Assembly: GCA_943788425.1 (NCBI GenBank)
Contig: CALSQF010000004.1
Coordinates: 310,001-374,000, forward strand
Source: an uncultured Planktomarina sp.
GTDB lineage: Bacteria; Pseudomonadota; Alphaproteobacteria; Rhodobacterales; Rhodobacteraceae
Length of the DNA stretch: 64,000 bases
Direction of reading: 5' to 3'
Under the pieces are notes generated by a model. The model saw only the letters and a program-made list of their open reading frames with translations. It was not told where the DNA came from and made no database searches. The translations under genes were made by a program, and so were the position numbers. Of the stretch, positions 43,809-53,580 are shown piece after piece; positions within the stretch are counted from its first letter, which is position 1, and each line of letters opens with the position of its first letter.

Positions 43809-45586
43809 ACCGCAAACCTCTTCGGCCATTGGCGCGCATATTTTCGGCCAGAAACGCCGGTGAAAATCCTGATTGGATTGAAAATGCCAATCGGCGCGAG
43901 CGTATCGAGATACAGCATGAACGGATTTTGCGCAAAACTCAGATGCGCTTGTTAATGATGGGTGGAATATTTGTCATCAGTTTTGCCGTTATTGGAATGC
44001 GTATGACAAGCTTGGCGGTCTCTGAGCCCATTGAGCCCAGGGCCCGCGCCACAGCGGCACAAATTCTCGCCAGTCGCGCGGATATCCTAGACCGTAACAA
44101 TCGGGTTCTGGCCACGAATATAGAGACCCATTCGCTCTATGCGCATCCGCGTCAAATCATTGATCCAGAGGGCACAGCCCGGCAATTGGCAGAAATATTT
44201 CCCGACATCAATGTCGAAAAAATGGCGGCGCGCCTGGCGGGGCCGCAAGATTTTTTGTGGCTCAAACCCGCCATTAGCCCAGAGGAAAAACAGGCCGTTC
44301 ATGACATTGGTGAACCCGGTCTGTTGTTCGGCCCGCGCGAAATGCGCCTTTATCCCAACGGGCAACTGGCCGGTCACATTTTGGGAGGTACGACTTTTGG
44401 CGCGCAGGGCGTGCATTCTGCTGAGGTCATCGGAATTGCTGGCGTTGAGAAAGCCTTTGACACGTTTTTGCGCGATCCAAGATTTGACGGTCAACCCTTA
44501 CTGCTGTCGATTGATGTCACGGTGCAATCGGCCCTAGAGGAGGCGCTTTACGGAGGCATGCGCTTGATGAATGCCAAAGGCGCATCTGCGGTGTTGATGG
44601 ATGCCCATAATGGTGAGATTGTGTCGCTGGTCAGCCTGCCAGATTTTGATCCAAACAACCGTCCACGCCCTTTGACAAAGGGCGATGCCAGCGACAGCGC
44701 GCTTTTCAACCGCGCGGTCCAAGGGGTTTATGAGCTGGGTTCGGCGTTCAAGGCGTTCACTGTGGCCCAAGCCATGGATCTGGGTTTGGTGGAGCCGGGC
44801 AGTATGGTGGACACCAAAGGTCCGCTGAGATGGGGCAAACATAAGATCAACGATTATCGTGATTATGGCGCGCAGTTACCTGTTGAAAAAGTTTTGATTA
44901 AGTCTTCCAATATTGGTACGGCCCGTCTGTCTTTAATGATTGGTTCTGAATTGCAAAAAGACTTTTTGGACCGTCTCGGCCTGTTACAAGCCACACCCGT
45001 TGAAGTGATTGAGGGCCCAACGGGAAGGCCACAATATCCGAGTAATTGGTCCGATATCTCAACAATGACCATCTCCTATGGGCATGGCATTTCAACCTCG
45101 CCGGTGCATCTGGCGGCGGGATATGCTGCCATTGTCAATGGTGGGACTCTGGTGAAGCCGACGGTGCTGAAACAACCGACCGCGCCGCTCGGCGCGCGTA
45201 TTATTTCGCAGAAGACGTCGCGACATTTACGCAGTATGATGCGGCGTGTGGTGACCGAGGGCACCGCTCGGATGGGCGATGTTCCGGGATATTCTGTGGC
45301 TGGAAAAACTGGAACTGCGGATAAGCCTAGCCCAGAAGGCGGCTATTATAAGGACAAGGTTCTGGCGACCTTTGCCAGCTTCTTTCCAAGCACCGATCCG
45401 CGCTATGTCTTGATCGTGACACTGGATGAGCCAGAAGACCGCACCGGCCCTGAGCCACGCCGGACGGCGGGAGCGACTGCCGTGCCTGTGGCGGCTGAAG
45501 TTATTCGCCGCGTTGCGCCTTTGCTGAGCCTCGCTCCAGAGATTGAACCACCGCTGCAAAATGGTTTAACATTGGCCAACAACTGA
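43805..45586 (+). CDS. ftsI: Septal transpeptidase FtsI (PBP3)
   Basis: Class B penicillin-binding protein of 593 residues that crosslinks septal peptidoglycan. One transmembrane helix lies near residues 50-70, then the dimerisation domain. The transpeptidase motifs are SAFK (in YELGSAFKAFTVA), SSN (in IKSSNIGTARL) and KTG (in AGKTGTADKP). It overlaps ftsL by 4 bases, and murE starts 22 bases after it. Confidence 0.95.
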   Translation: MNRKPLRPLARIFSARNAGENPDWIENANRRERIEIQHERILRKTQMRLLMMGGIFVISFAVIGMRMTSLAVSEPIEPRARATAAQILASRADILDRNNRVLATNIETHSLYAHPRQIIDPEGTARQLAEIFPDINVEKMAARLAGPQDFLWLKPAISPEEKQAVHDIGEPGLLFGPREMRLYPNGQLAGHILGGTTFGAQGVHSAEVIGIAGVEKAFDTFLRDPRFDGQPLLLSIDVTVQSALEEALYGGMRLMNAKGASAVLMDAHNGEIVSLVSLPDFDPNNRPRPLTKGDASDSALFNRAVQGVYELGSAFKAFTVAQAMDLGLVEPGSMVDTKGPLRWGKHKINDYRDYGAQLPVEKVLIKSSNIGTARLSLMIGSELQKDFLDRLGLLQATPVEVIEGPTGRPQYPSNWSDISTMTISYGHGISTSPVHLAAGYAAIVNGGTLVKPTVLKQPTAPLGARIISQKTSRHLRSMMRRVVTEGTARMGDVPGYSVAGKTGTADKPSPEGGYYKDKVLATFASFFPSTDPRYVLIVTLDEPEDRTGPEPRRTAGATAVPVAAEVIRRVAPLLSLAPEIEPPLQNGLTLANN

Positions 45587-45608
45587 TTTTTAGAAAGCGA
45601 GCCGATGG

Positions 45609-47087
45609 ATGGCGACCAAGAGCAAAACCCTTGCAAATTTAGGTCTGACCACGGCGCGGGCGTCTCAACTGGAAATTCAAGGCCTCGCGGTTGACAGCCG
45701 GGACGTGCGGCAAGGGTTTCTTTTTGCAGCACTGCCCGGGAGCCGCAGCCATGGGGCTGAATTTGCCCCATATGCCCTGCGCCAGGGCGCGCGCGCTATT
45801 TTAACCGATCCGGACGGGGCAGCGCGGATCTCGAAAACCTGTCCAGATCCCGCGGCGGAGATCTGCGTTGTCGATGATCCGCGCCAAGCGCTTGCGGCGG
45901 CGTCAGCTTTGTTTTTTGCGGCACAGCCGGAGGTGATGGTGGCCGTGACAGGCACCAATGGTAAAACTTCGGTCGCCAGTTTTTGCCGACAGATTTGGAG
46001 TGAATTGGGGCTGTCAGCAATAAACTTGGGCACAACTGGTGTGCAGGGGGCGTGGAGCGCGCCTTTGACTCATACCACCCCGGAGCCTATCACCCTGCAC
46101 TGGGTCTTAGCGCAGGCCGCCACCGCTGGCGTGACGCATGGCGCTATGGAGGCCTCGAGCCATGGATTGGCGCAAAAGCGCTTGGATGGGGTAGATTTGG
46201 CGGTGGCAGGTTTCACCAATTTTACGCAGGATCATCTGGATTATCACGCCACATTTGAGGCTTATTTTGCTGCAAAATCAGGTCTGTTTGACCGTGTGTT
46301 AGGTCCGCAAGGCTGGGCTGTCATCAACATTGATGATGCCAAGGGGATGGTCCTTTATGACGCCTGCCGCGCGCGTGGACAAAACTGTCTGACCGTCGGT
46401 CGTGGCGCAGCGGATTTGCAGATTTTGGCCCAAACCTTTGAAGCCAACGGTCAAGAAATTTTATGCGCCTGGCAGGGGGTACGTTATCAGGTCAAAGTGC
46501 CTTTGGTGGGCGGGTTCCAAGGGGAAAACCTGCTTTTGGCTGTGGGCATGGTACTGGCGGCAGGCGCAGAGGCTGAAGCGGTCTTTTCTGTGATAAAGTC
46601 CGTGAGACCGGTGCGTGGGCGCATGGAATTGGCCGCCACCCGCGCCAATGGGGCATCTGTTTATGTGGATTATGCCCATACGCCCGATGCCGTCTCTGCG
46701 GCGCTGCAGGCCCTGCGGCCACATGTGAGGGGACGGCTTGTTGTGGTTCTCGGCGCAGGGGGAGATCGTGATCCGGGCAAGCGGGTCTTGATGGGGCAAG
46801 CGGCTGTGGCGCATGCCGATAGGGTGATCGTCACAGATGACAATCCACGCTGTGAAGACCCCGCCGCCATTCGGGCGATGGTGTTGGCTGGCGCGGGCGA
46901 GGCCGAAGAGGTTGGCGATCGCGCCGAAGCGATTTTGTGCGGGGTTGATGGGTTGCAACCGGGCGATTGTTTGCTGATTGCGGGTAAGGGTCATGAAACG
47001 GGTCAAATAATTGGAGATGATATATTACCTTTTGATGATGTAGAACAGGCGAGTATTTCTGTGTCCGCTTTGGAGGATTTTGCATAA
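45609..47087 (+). CDS. murE: UDP-MurNAc-tripeptide ligase MurE (meso-DAP adding)
   Basis: Adds the third residue to UDP-MurNAc-L-Ala-D-Glu. 492 residues with ATP-binding TGTNGKTS near residue 117, and the DNPR motif in VTDDNPRCEDP, which marks meso-diaminopimelate rather than lysine use. Its TAA stop overlaps the murF ATG by one base (TAATG). Confidence 0.95.
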   Translation: MATKSKTLANLGLTTARASQLEIQGLAVDSRDVRQGFLFAALPGSRSHGAEFAPYALRQGARAILTDPDGAARISKTCPDPAAEICVVDDPRQALAAASALFFAAQPEVMVAVTGTNGKTSVASFCRQIWSELGLSAINLGTTGVQGAWSAPLTHTTPEPITLHWVLAQAATAGVTHGAMEASSHGLAQKRLDGVDLAVAGFTNFTQDHLDYHATFEAYFAAKSGLFDRVLGPQGWAVINIDDAKGMVLYDACRARGQNCLTVGRGAADLQILAQTFEANGQEILCAWQGVRYQVKVPLVGGFQGENLLLAVGMVLAAGAEAEAVFSVIKSVRPVRGRMELAATRANGASVYVDYAHTPDAVSAALQALRPHVRGRLVVVLGAGGDRDPGKRVLMGQAAVAHADRVIVTDDNPRCEDPAAIRAMVLAGAGEAEEVGDRAEAILCGVDGLQPGDCLLIAGKGHETGQIIGDDILPFDDVEQASISVSALEDFA

Positions 47088-48505
47088 TGGCCCTATGGAC
47101 TGCTTTTGAGGCCCAAGCTGCGACAGGCGGCTATTGTGCGGCGCCTTGGGCTGCCCATGGCGTGTCGATTGACACGCGGACATTGCAACCGGGGGATCTT
47201 TTTGTGGCATTGAGGGCGGCGCGTGATGGTCATGATTTCGTGGCGCAGGCCCTTGAGAAAGGGGCGGCCGCCGCTTTGGTGCAGCATCGCCCGGATGGGG
47301 TGCCTGAGACGGCACCGTTGTTGATTGTACCCGATGTCCTACAGGCGCTAACCGACCTGGGCCGGGCCGCGCGGGCGCGGTGCGCGGCGAAAGTGTTGGC
47401 GGTGACCGGCTCGGTGGGCAAGACCTCGACGAAAGAGATGCTGCGCAGGGTACTTGAGTTTCAGGGGCGAACCCATGCCTCGGTGGCCAGTTACAACAAT
47501 CACTGGGGCGTGCCGCTGACCCTGGCGCGCATGCCGGCTGATACGCAATTTGCCATTTTTGAGGTTGGTATGAACCATCCCGGAGAGATTGCGCCTTTAA
47601 GCGAGATGGTGCAGCCGCATGTGGCACTGATCACAACCGTGGCTCCGGCGCATATGGAAGCCTTTGAGAGCCTGGAGGGGATTGCTCGGGAGAAGGCTGA
47701 TATTCTGGCCGGGTTAACGCCCGGTGGGGCTGCTATTTTGCCCGCTGATGTCTCGACGATTGATATACTGGTGCAAGCCGCCTTGGCCAAAGGGGCGACA
47801 ATTGTGGGATTTGGCGAGACGGCGGAAGCCTTTCGGCTGACGGCTCTTGAGATGCATCGCGATGTCACGGTGATCCAAGCCAGTCTGCGCGGCGTCCCCG
47901 CCGTGTTTCGGCTGAACACATTGGGGCGGCATTTTGCCGTCAATGCGATGGGTGTTTTGGCGGCGGTCGAGGCTTTGTCGGGCGATCCGGCCCGCGCGGC
48001 GGTCGATCTGTTCCGCTGGCAGCCGCCGGCGGGGCGCGGGCGGCGCGAAACGATCAGCTTAGATCTGGCGGATACCAGCGCCTATTTCGAGCTGATTGAT
48101 GACGCCTATAATGCCAATCCTGCGTCTATGGCGGCAGCTTTGGAAGTTCTGGCGGCTTGTGATCCGCAAGAGCAGAAGGGCCAGAGACCACGGCGCATTG
48201 CGATTTTGGGCGATATGTTGGAGCTGGGACAGGAGGAGGCGCAGTGTCACGCGCAGCTGGCCAGCAATAACCATTTGTTAACCGTGGATGTGGTGCATTG
48301 TGTTGGGCCGCGCATGAGGGCTTGTTATGACGCATTACCGGCCGCGATCCGCGGTCGCTGGGTGCCTGAGGCGCAAGAGCTGGCCTCGGGCTTAGGGGAG
48401 TTGATTGCCCCAGGGGACCGGATTTTGGTCAAAGGCTCCCTGGGCAGCAAAGTTTCAATGATTGTTGACCTGATCCGCAAATTAGGGCATCGCTCACAAC
48501 CGTAG
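47087..48505 (+). CDS. murF: UDP-MurNAc-tripeptide D-Ala-D-Ala ligase MurF
   Basis: Adds D-Ala-D-Ala to complete the stem pentapeptide. 472 residues with the ATP loop TGSVGKTSTKEM near residue 106, the MGVLAAVEAL central motif and NANPASMAAAL near 345. Coupled to murE by overlap, with mraY 17 bases downstream. Confidence 0.95.
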   Translation: MALWTAFEAQAATGGYCAAPWAAHGVSIDTRTLQPGDLFVALRAARDGHDFVAQALEKGAAAALVQHRPDGVPETAPLLIVPDVLQALTDLGRAARARCAAKVLAVTGSVGKTSTKEMLRRVLEFQGRTHASVASYNNHWGVPLTLARMPADTQFAIFEVGMNHPGEIAPLSEMVQPHVALITTVAPAHMEAFESLEGIAREKADILAGLTPGGAAILPADVSTIDILVQAALAKGATIVGFGETAEAFRLTALEMHRDVTVIQASLRGVPAVFRLNTLGRHFAVNAMGVLAAVEALSGDPARAAVDLFRWQPPAGRGRRETISLDLADTSAYFELIDDAYNANPASMAAALEVLAACDPQEQKGQRPRRIAILGDMLELGQEEAQCHAQLASNNHLLTVDVVHCVGPRMRACYDALPAAIRGRWVPEAQELASGLGELIAPGDRILVKGSLGSKVSMIVDLIRKLGHRSQP

Positions 48506-48522
48506 GTGTAAGGGGAATTTAG

Positions 48523-49605
48523 ATGGTTTATTGGCTGACATTACTGTCGGATGGTGGCGATTTTTTCAATCTTTTTCGCTATATCACCTTCCGGGCTGGC
48601 GGTGCATTTTTGACATCGCTGCTGTTTGGATTTGTATTTGGCAAGCCCCTAATAAACCTTTTGCGCCGGCGTCAGGGGCGCGGGCAGCCAATCCGGTCCG
48701 ATGGACCTGAGGGGCATCAATCCAAAGCGGGCACGCCGACGATGGGGGGCGCGCTGATTTTGGGGGCCTTGGTGGTCTCAACATTGCTGTGGGCGCGGCT
48801 TGATAATATGCATATTTGGGTGGTGCTGTTTGTAACCATTGGCTTTGGCGCGATTGGCTTTGCCGATGACTATGCCAAAGTCTCAAAGCAAACCTCTGCC
48901 GGGGTTCCGGGCCGGGTGCGGCTGGGATTGGGGTTTGCGATTGCTTTGATCGCCGCGCTGGTGGCGGCGCAATTGCATCCCGAAGGCCTGCGTTTACAGG
49001 TGGCCGTGCCGGTGCTGAAAGACGCATTGGTGCCTTTTGGCATAGTGTTCTTTCCCTTTGCCATGATCGTAATCGTCGGCACGGCCAATGCGGTCAATCT
49101 TACCGATGGTTTGGATGGTTTGGCCGTTATGCCGGTGATGATTGCCGCCGCGGCGCTCGGGGTTTTGGCCTATGCGGTGGGCCGGGTTGATTTTACCCAA
49201 TATCTGGACGTGCATTATGTGCCGGGAACCGGCGAGTTGTTGATTTTCTGCATGGCTTTGATTGGCGGAGGCTTGGGCTTTTTGTGGTACAATGCGCCAC
49301 CTGCCGCCATATTCATGGGCGATACAGGCAGCCTTTCACTGGGCGGGGCGCTGGGCGCCATTGCCGTTTTGACCAAACATGAGATTGTTTGGGCGATCAT
49401 CGGTGGGGTATTTGTCGCCGAGGCCTTGAGTGTGATTATCCAGGTGTTTTGGTTCAAACGCACCGGTCGGCGGGTGTTTCTCATGGCACCAATCCATCAT
49501 CATTTTGAGAAAAAAGGCTATGCGGAAAGCCAGATCGTGATCCGTTTCTGGATCATTGCCATTGTCTTGGCGATGATTGGCCTGGCGACTTTGAAAGTCC
49601 GGTAG
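48523..49605 (+). CDS. mraY: Phospho-MurNAc-pentapeptide transferase MraY
   Basis: Inner-membrane enzyme (360 residues, about ten helices) that moves phospho-MurNAc-pentapeptide to undecaprenyl phosphate to give lipid I. Motifs: [12 protein letters not shown] near residue 70, the Asp pair in [26 protein letters not shown] and [13 protein letters not shown], plus [10 protein letters not shown]. Confidence 0.97.
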   Translation: MVYWLTLLSDGGDFFNLFRYITFRAGGAFLTSLLFGFVFGKPLINLLRRRQGRGQPIRSDGPEGHQSKAGTPTMGGALILGALVVSTLLWARLDNMHIWVVLFVTIGFGAIGFADDYAKVSKQTSAGVPGRVRLGLGFAIALIAALVAAQLHPEGLRLQVAVPVLKDALVPFGIVFFPFAMIVIVGTANAVNLTDGLDGLAVMPVMIAAAALGVLAYAVGRVDFTQYLDVHYVPGTGELLIFCMALIGGGLGFLWYNAPPAAIFMGDTGSLSLGGALGAIAVLTKHEIVWAIIGGVFVAEALSVIIQVFWFKRTGRRVFLMAPIHHHFEKKGYAESQIVIRFWIIAIVLAMIGLATLKVR

Positions 49606-49643
49606 ATGGACATCGGGGCCGCGGGCCCATTGGAGAGCAGAGC

Positions 49644-51041
49644 ATGATAGCAGTTCAGGGAATGCATGGGCGCCGGGTCTTTGTACTTGGAATGGGCCGC
49701 TCTGGCTTGGTCGCCGCGCAGGCCTTGGTGGCTGGTGGTGCAGATGTGCTGTGCTGGGACGACGGCGAGGCGGGGCGCAAGCGGGCGCAGGAGGCGGGCT
49801 TGCAGTGCAGTGATCCGTTGCGTGACGGGCTTGAGGGGGTGGATATGCTGATCACCTCACCGGGGATTGCGCACCTCTATCCCAAGCCGCATCCGGCCAT
49901 TGCCCGAGCGATGCAGCTTGGCATTCCTCTCGATAATGACATTGGCCTCTTCTTTCGCTCCTTTGCGACGCAATCTTGGACCGGGTTTGACCTAGCGCCC
50001 AAGGTGATTGCTGTGACCGGCTCAAATGGCAAATCCACCACCAGCGCCCTGATACATCATTTGCTTGAGGTGGCCGGGCGGCGCAGCCAGCTGGCGGGGA
50101 ATATTGGCCGCGGGGTGCTGGATCTTGACCCGGCTGAGGATGGCGATGTCATCGTTCTGGAACTGTCCTCCTATCAGCTTGAACTGGCCCGTAGCCTAAC
50201 ACCTGATATCGCAGTCTTTACCAACCTCTCTCCAGATCACTTGGACCGCCATGCCGGCTACGGCGGCTATTTTGCCGCCAAACGCCGCCTGTTCTCGGAG
50301 GGCTGTCCAGATGTTGCGGTCATCGGCGTTGATGAGCCAGAGGGGCAGTATTTGGCCACGCAATTTTCCGATCACACCCATGATGATCGGGTGATCCGCA
50401 TCCTGTCTGGACAAAAACCCAAAGGCAACACCTGGCAAGTGACAGCCCGCAAGGGATTTTTGGCGGAAAGCCGAAAGGGCCGGCAAATCGCCTCAATCGA
50501 TCTGCGCGATATCCCTGGACTTCCCGGGGCACATAATCACCAAAATGCTTGCGCTGCCTATGCGGTTTTGCGCGCTTTGAATGTCGCGCCGCGGGTGATT
50601 GAAGAGGGGCTGCGCAGCTTTGCGGGCCTGCCACATCGCAGCCAGGTGATTGGTGAGCTGTCTGGCGTGCGGTTTGTCAATGACAGCAAGGCCACCAACG
50701 TCGACGCCGCGCTCAAAGCGCTGAGCGCATTTGACACGATCCGCTGGATCTGTGGCGGGTTGCAAAAAGAGGGAGGGCTCTCGGCTCTGCAACCGGCCAT
50801 GGGGCATGTGCAGAAAGCCTATGTAATTGGCCGCGAGGCGGAGGCTTTTGCGATGCAGCTTGATGTGGAGTGCGAGGTTTGCACGACGATGCAGGCGGCC
50901 GTCTCTGCCGCCTATGCACAAAGCCAACCCGGCGAGGTGGTCCTCTTGGCCCCGGCTGCGGCAAGCTTTGACCAATACGACAGTTTTGAAACCCGCGGCG
51001 AAGATTTCATTGCACAGGTGGCAGCTCTCAAAGGGACTTAG
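49644..51041 (+). CDS. murD: UDP-MurNAc-L-Ala D-glutamate ligase MurD
   Basis: Adds D-glutamate to UDP-MurNAc-L-Ala. 465 residues with an N-terminal Rossmann-like part ([14 protein letters not shown]), ATP loop [12 protein letters not shown] near residue 128, and [15 protein letters not shown] and [22 protein letters not shown] late. In relatives ftsW usually follows soon; here about 3.8 kb of unrelated sequence intervenes. Confidence 0.95.
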   Translation: MIAVQGMHGRRVFVLGMGRSGLVAAQALVAGGADVLCWDDGEAGRKRAQEAGLQCSDPLRDGLEGVDMLITSPGIAHLYPKPHPAIARAMQLGIPLDNDIGLFFRSFATQSWTGFDLAPKVIAVTGSNGKSTTSALIHHLLEVAGRRSQLAGNIGRGVLDLDPAEDGDVIVLELSSYQLELARSLTPDIAVFTNLSPDHLDRHAGYGGYFAAKRRLFSEGCPDVAVIGVDEPEGQYLATQFSDHTHDDRVIRILSGQKPKGNTWQVTARKGFLAESRKGRQIASIDLRDIPGLPGAHNHQNACAAYAVLRALNVAPRVIEEGLRSFAGLPHRSQVIGELSGVRFVNDSKATNVDAALKALSAFDTIRWICGGLQKEGGLSALQPAMGHVQKAYVIGREAEAFAMQLDVECEVCTTMQAAVSAAYAQSQPGEVVLLAPAAASFDQYDSFETRGEDFIAQVAALKGT

Positions 51042-51129
51042 GCCTGCACGCTGTGCCTTTTGGCGACGTTTGGCGCGTTAGGGCTGAACAATTATTTCGC
51101 GTATAAAATTTTATTTATAAGGACATATT

Positions 51130-51750
51130 ATAATACCAAAAAAGTTGCATTTTGTATGGTTTGGCGATGAAAGCTAAGGGCCGGACAATTGCATCCAGTC
51201 TTGGGCCAAGTTGAACCCAGATTATGAAATTGTCATCTGGGGCAACACGGCTTTGTCTGAGTATTCTTGGGTGAACAAAAAACACATAGACGCGATGTAT
51301 TCGCGTGAACTTAATGGAGTGGCCGATATCATGCGCTACGAAATTTTGTTCAATGAAGGGGACATTGATTTGGATGCGGATTCACTGTGTCTGCGACCGC
51401 TGGAAGATTGGTTGCTTGAGCTGGCCGCTTTCGCCGCTTGGGAGCATGAACATATTCGTCCGGGTCTGATCGTGGCTGGGGCTATGGGCGCGGAGCCGGA
51501 CAATGAACTTTTTGGTGCCTTTGTGAAACGCCTGTCTAAAAAATGGCGCGTGACCAACAAACGCGCTTGGAAAACCGTTGGGCCGCAATTGATTAACGAT
51601 GTGCACAAAGACACGCGCTATGATCTGACCATATATCCGGCACATTTTTTCTATAAAAGTCATCATTCCGGTTGGAAATATACCGGCACGGGCCCCTGTT
51701 TTTCTGACCAATTCTGGGCGTCAACCTATGGGTATGAAGGAATAACCTGA
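51130..51750 (+). pseudogene. Decayed GT32-like glycosyltransferase (lost start and early TAA)
   Basis: Read in frame from 51130 the sequence begins with IPKKLHFVWFGDES, the N-terminus of the OCH1/capsular sugar transferase family, and then meets TAA at 51175-51177. The frame continues with CIQSWAKLNPDYEIVIWGN, VADIMRYEILFNEGDIDLDADS (the DxD motif) and further family-like sequence to 51750. The expected start codon position reads ATA behind an AAGGA site. Both the start and the stop lesion argue against a working protein; the longest clean frame starts at a TTG at 51211. Confidence 0.75.
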
Positions 51751-51779
51751 GTGTGGTGCGCTGTGACTACGCGCTGGTG

Positions 51780-52639
51780 TCATTCAAAGGTGATCCAAGA
51801 GTGTGGGAGCATATCCGGATTTCGGGCGGCGGGATCAGCGTACCAGTTTTTGGCGCAACCAAGATCTTTTCTGCATGGCTATTCAACCAGGCACCCCACC
51901 AAGAAAAAGAGGAGTTGGCAATGATATGATGTCGGCAGCTGGACATGAGACGCGGATCTTAATAATTTGTGGCCTCATCGTTGATGTCGACAAAAATGGT
52001 TTCATATTGCGGCTTTAGATTTTGTTTCGCCCAAGCGATATCATCTGAAAAAATATATAAGATCGGCGCTTCTTGCGTTCTCCCCGCAATATATTCAATG
52101 GCCGTCTTGTAATACCCCAAGTCGCAGATCCCGTGATGCGCATTTGCCAATGGGTTGGTGACGTAATCTCTGCGCCGCACATGCAGCGAGACCGCATTAT
52201 GCGATGCGATCGGGTCCAGAAGTGATTGATTTTGCGCCCATGGCAGCGTGAGGATATTTAGGTCTTCTCGGCTCATATCTTCGAATGCTTTAAAAAAATT
52301 TTCGCTTTGCCAATAGCCTTTGAGCCGCGCATGTGGGCCGAGGGATGCAAAACGCGGATCACAGCCGAGCGCAAATTCCCTAAATACCCGCGCCGGTCCA
52401 TATTGCAGAAAACTCTGGACTGAGCGCAGCCCCAATAGGCGCAAAGGCTTGGGTGACATTATAATCTCCGACCGAATGTTGAAATGCCCAAGGTCAAATG
52501 CGCGGGTGGTGGTATTTTCCTTTTCTCGGTCACTCCATAGGAGCTGCAATTTCACATTGTGGCGCAAGGAGAGCGCCCCGCCGCAGCAGTATTGAAACAG
52601 TTGATTCCCAAGGTCTCCAAAGATATGGGTCGTAATCAT
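51780..52639 (-). pseudogene. Decayed alpha-1,2-fucosyltransferase (GT11) gene
   Basis: The minus-strand frame from ATG 52639 (GGAG upstream) gives ITTHIFGDLGNQLFQYCCG, the GT11 N-terminus, and SLHVRRRDYV (family HxRRxDYV, with Arg for the usual Gly). It stops at TAA 51959-51961 after 226 residues. In the same frame past the stop come [20 protein letters not shown] and [13 protein letters not shown], the GT11 C-terminal signature. A five-A run (51847-51851) then needs one more base to reach [21 protein letters not shown] and a TGA at 51780. So one nonsense change and one homopolymer frameshift break a full-length fucosyltransferase gene. Confidence 0.8.
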
Positions 52640-52847
52640 TTGGTCATTCTCCAAGTCGTATATTTTCTGGGCCAGTGCGAAATTGCACGATGCAGCCTGT
52701 GCTCTCGCGGCCTCCTTTTTAGGGGCTATGCGTCTTTTGAGATAGTCGGGCTGCAAAAATTATTTATTGGCTGTGGCTGTGGTGGCTGCAAAAGGAATAT
52801 TATTGAGATTTCTCCATTCTTGGGAAAAAAGTATAGAAATTTGCGCG

Positions 52848-53540
52848 ATGGCTTTCGTCGCAGGGCACAGAACAAACTTCTTGCGCAACATTGGGCAGAC
52901 AAATCGCAGCTGCCACCGGTCGCGAACACCAGGCCCATCCGGGCTTGAGCGCTGTAACATCCACTACATCAACTTGAACCATCGCGAGGACCGTCGCGCG
53001 GAAATGCAATCTGAATTTAAGGCGCTCGGCGTTACCCGGTTTGCCCGCTTCGAGGCGATTGCAGATGCCAATGGCGCGCTGGGCTGCGCCAAATCTCATG
53101 AAGCTGTGCTTTTATCGGCGTCAATTTCAGAAGATCAGCTTGTAATGATCTGCGAGGATGATTGCCAGTTTATCGCCCATCGCGCAGCAATAGACGCGGC
53201 TATTGAGGAATTTTATTATAACTCGCATTTGAGTGTGCTGTGTTTGGCTTATAATGCTGAAAATGAATTTTCGATTTCTCAAAATCTGATGATCACCTCT
53301 GACACGCAGACGATGAGTTGCTATATTTTAAAAGCCTCTGCAATTGCTGAGGTATTGGAATCTGTGCGCTTCAGCGTGGACAACCTATCGCGCGGAGGGG
53401 CGGGGTTTGACTATGCGATTGACCGGGTTTGGAAGCGATTGCAGCAGCAAATGTTTTTTGCCCTAACCAAAGAGCGTCTCGCCCGGCAGCGGCCATCTTT
53501 TTCAGACATCGAAAACAGCCACCAAGATTATGGCTTATGA
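52848..53540 (+). CDS. Glycosyltransferase family 25-like protein, start uncertain
   Basis: From about 52955 the frame shows HYINLNHREDRRAEMQSEF, GALGCAKSHEAVLLSA and MICEDDCQF (DxD-type acidic motif), which fit LPS galactosyltransferase-like family 25. About 200 residues are family-like, on the short side. No ATG, GTG or TTG with a ribosome binding site lies just before the conserved start; the in-frame choices are ATG 52848 and TTG 52881, both leaving an odd basic lead. The start may have been lost, in keeping with the two decayed transferases next to it. Confidence 0.6.
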   Translation: MAFVAGHRTNFLRNIGQTNRSCHRSRTPGPSGLERCNIHYINLNHREDRRAEMQSEFKALGVTRFARFEAIADANGALGCAKSHEAVLLSASISEDQLVMICEDDCQFIAHRAAIDAAIEEFYYNSHLSVLCLAYNAENEFSISQNLMITSDTQTMSCYILKASAIAEVLESVRFSVDNLSRGGAGFDYAIDRVWKRLQQQMFFALTKERLARQRPSFSDIENSHQDYGL

Positions 53541-53580
53541 TACTGGCGTATAAGACTGGGCGATAAGTGCCGGGCCACGG

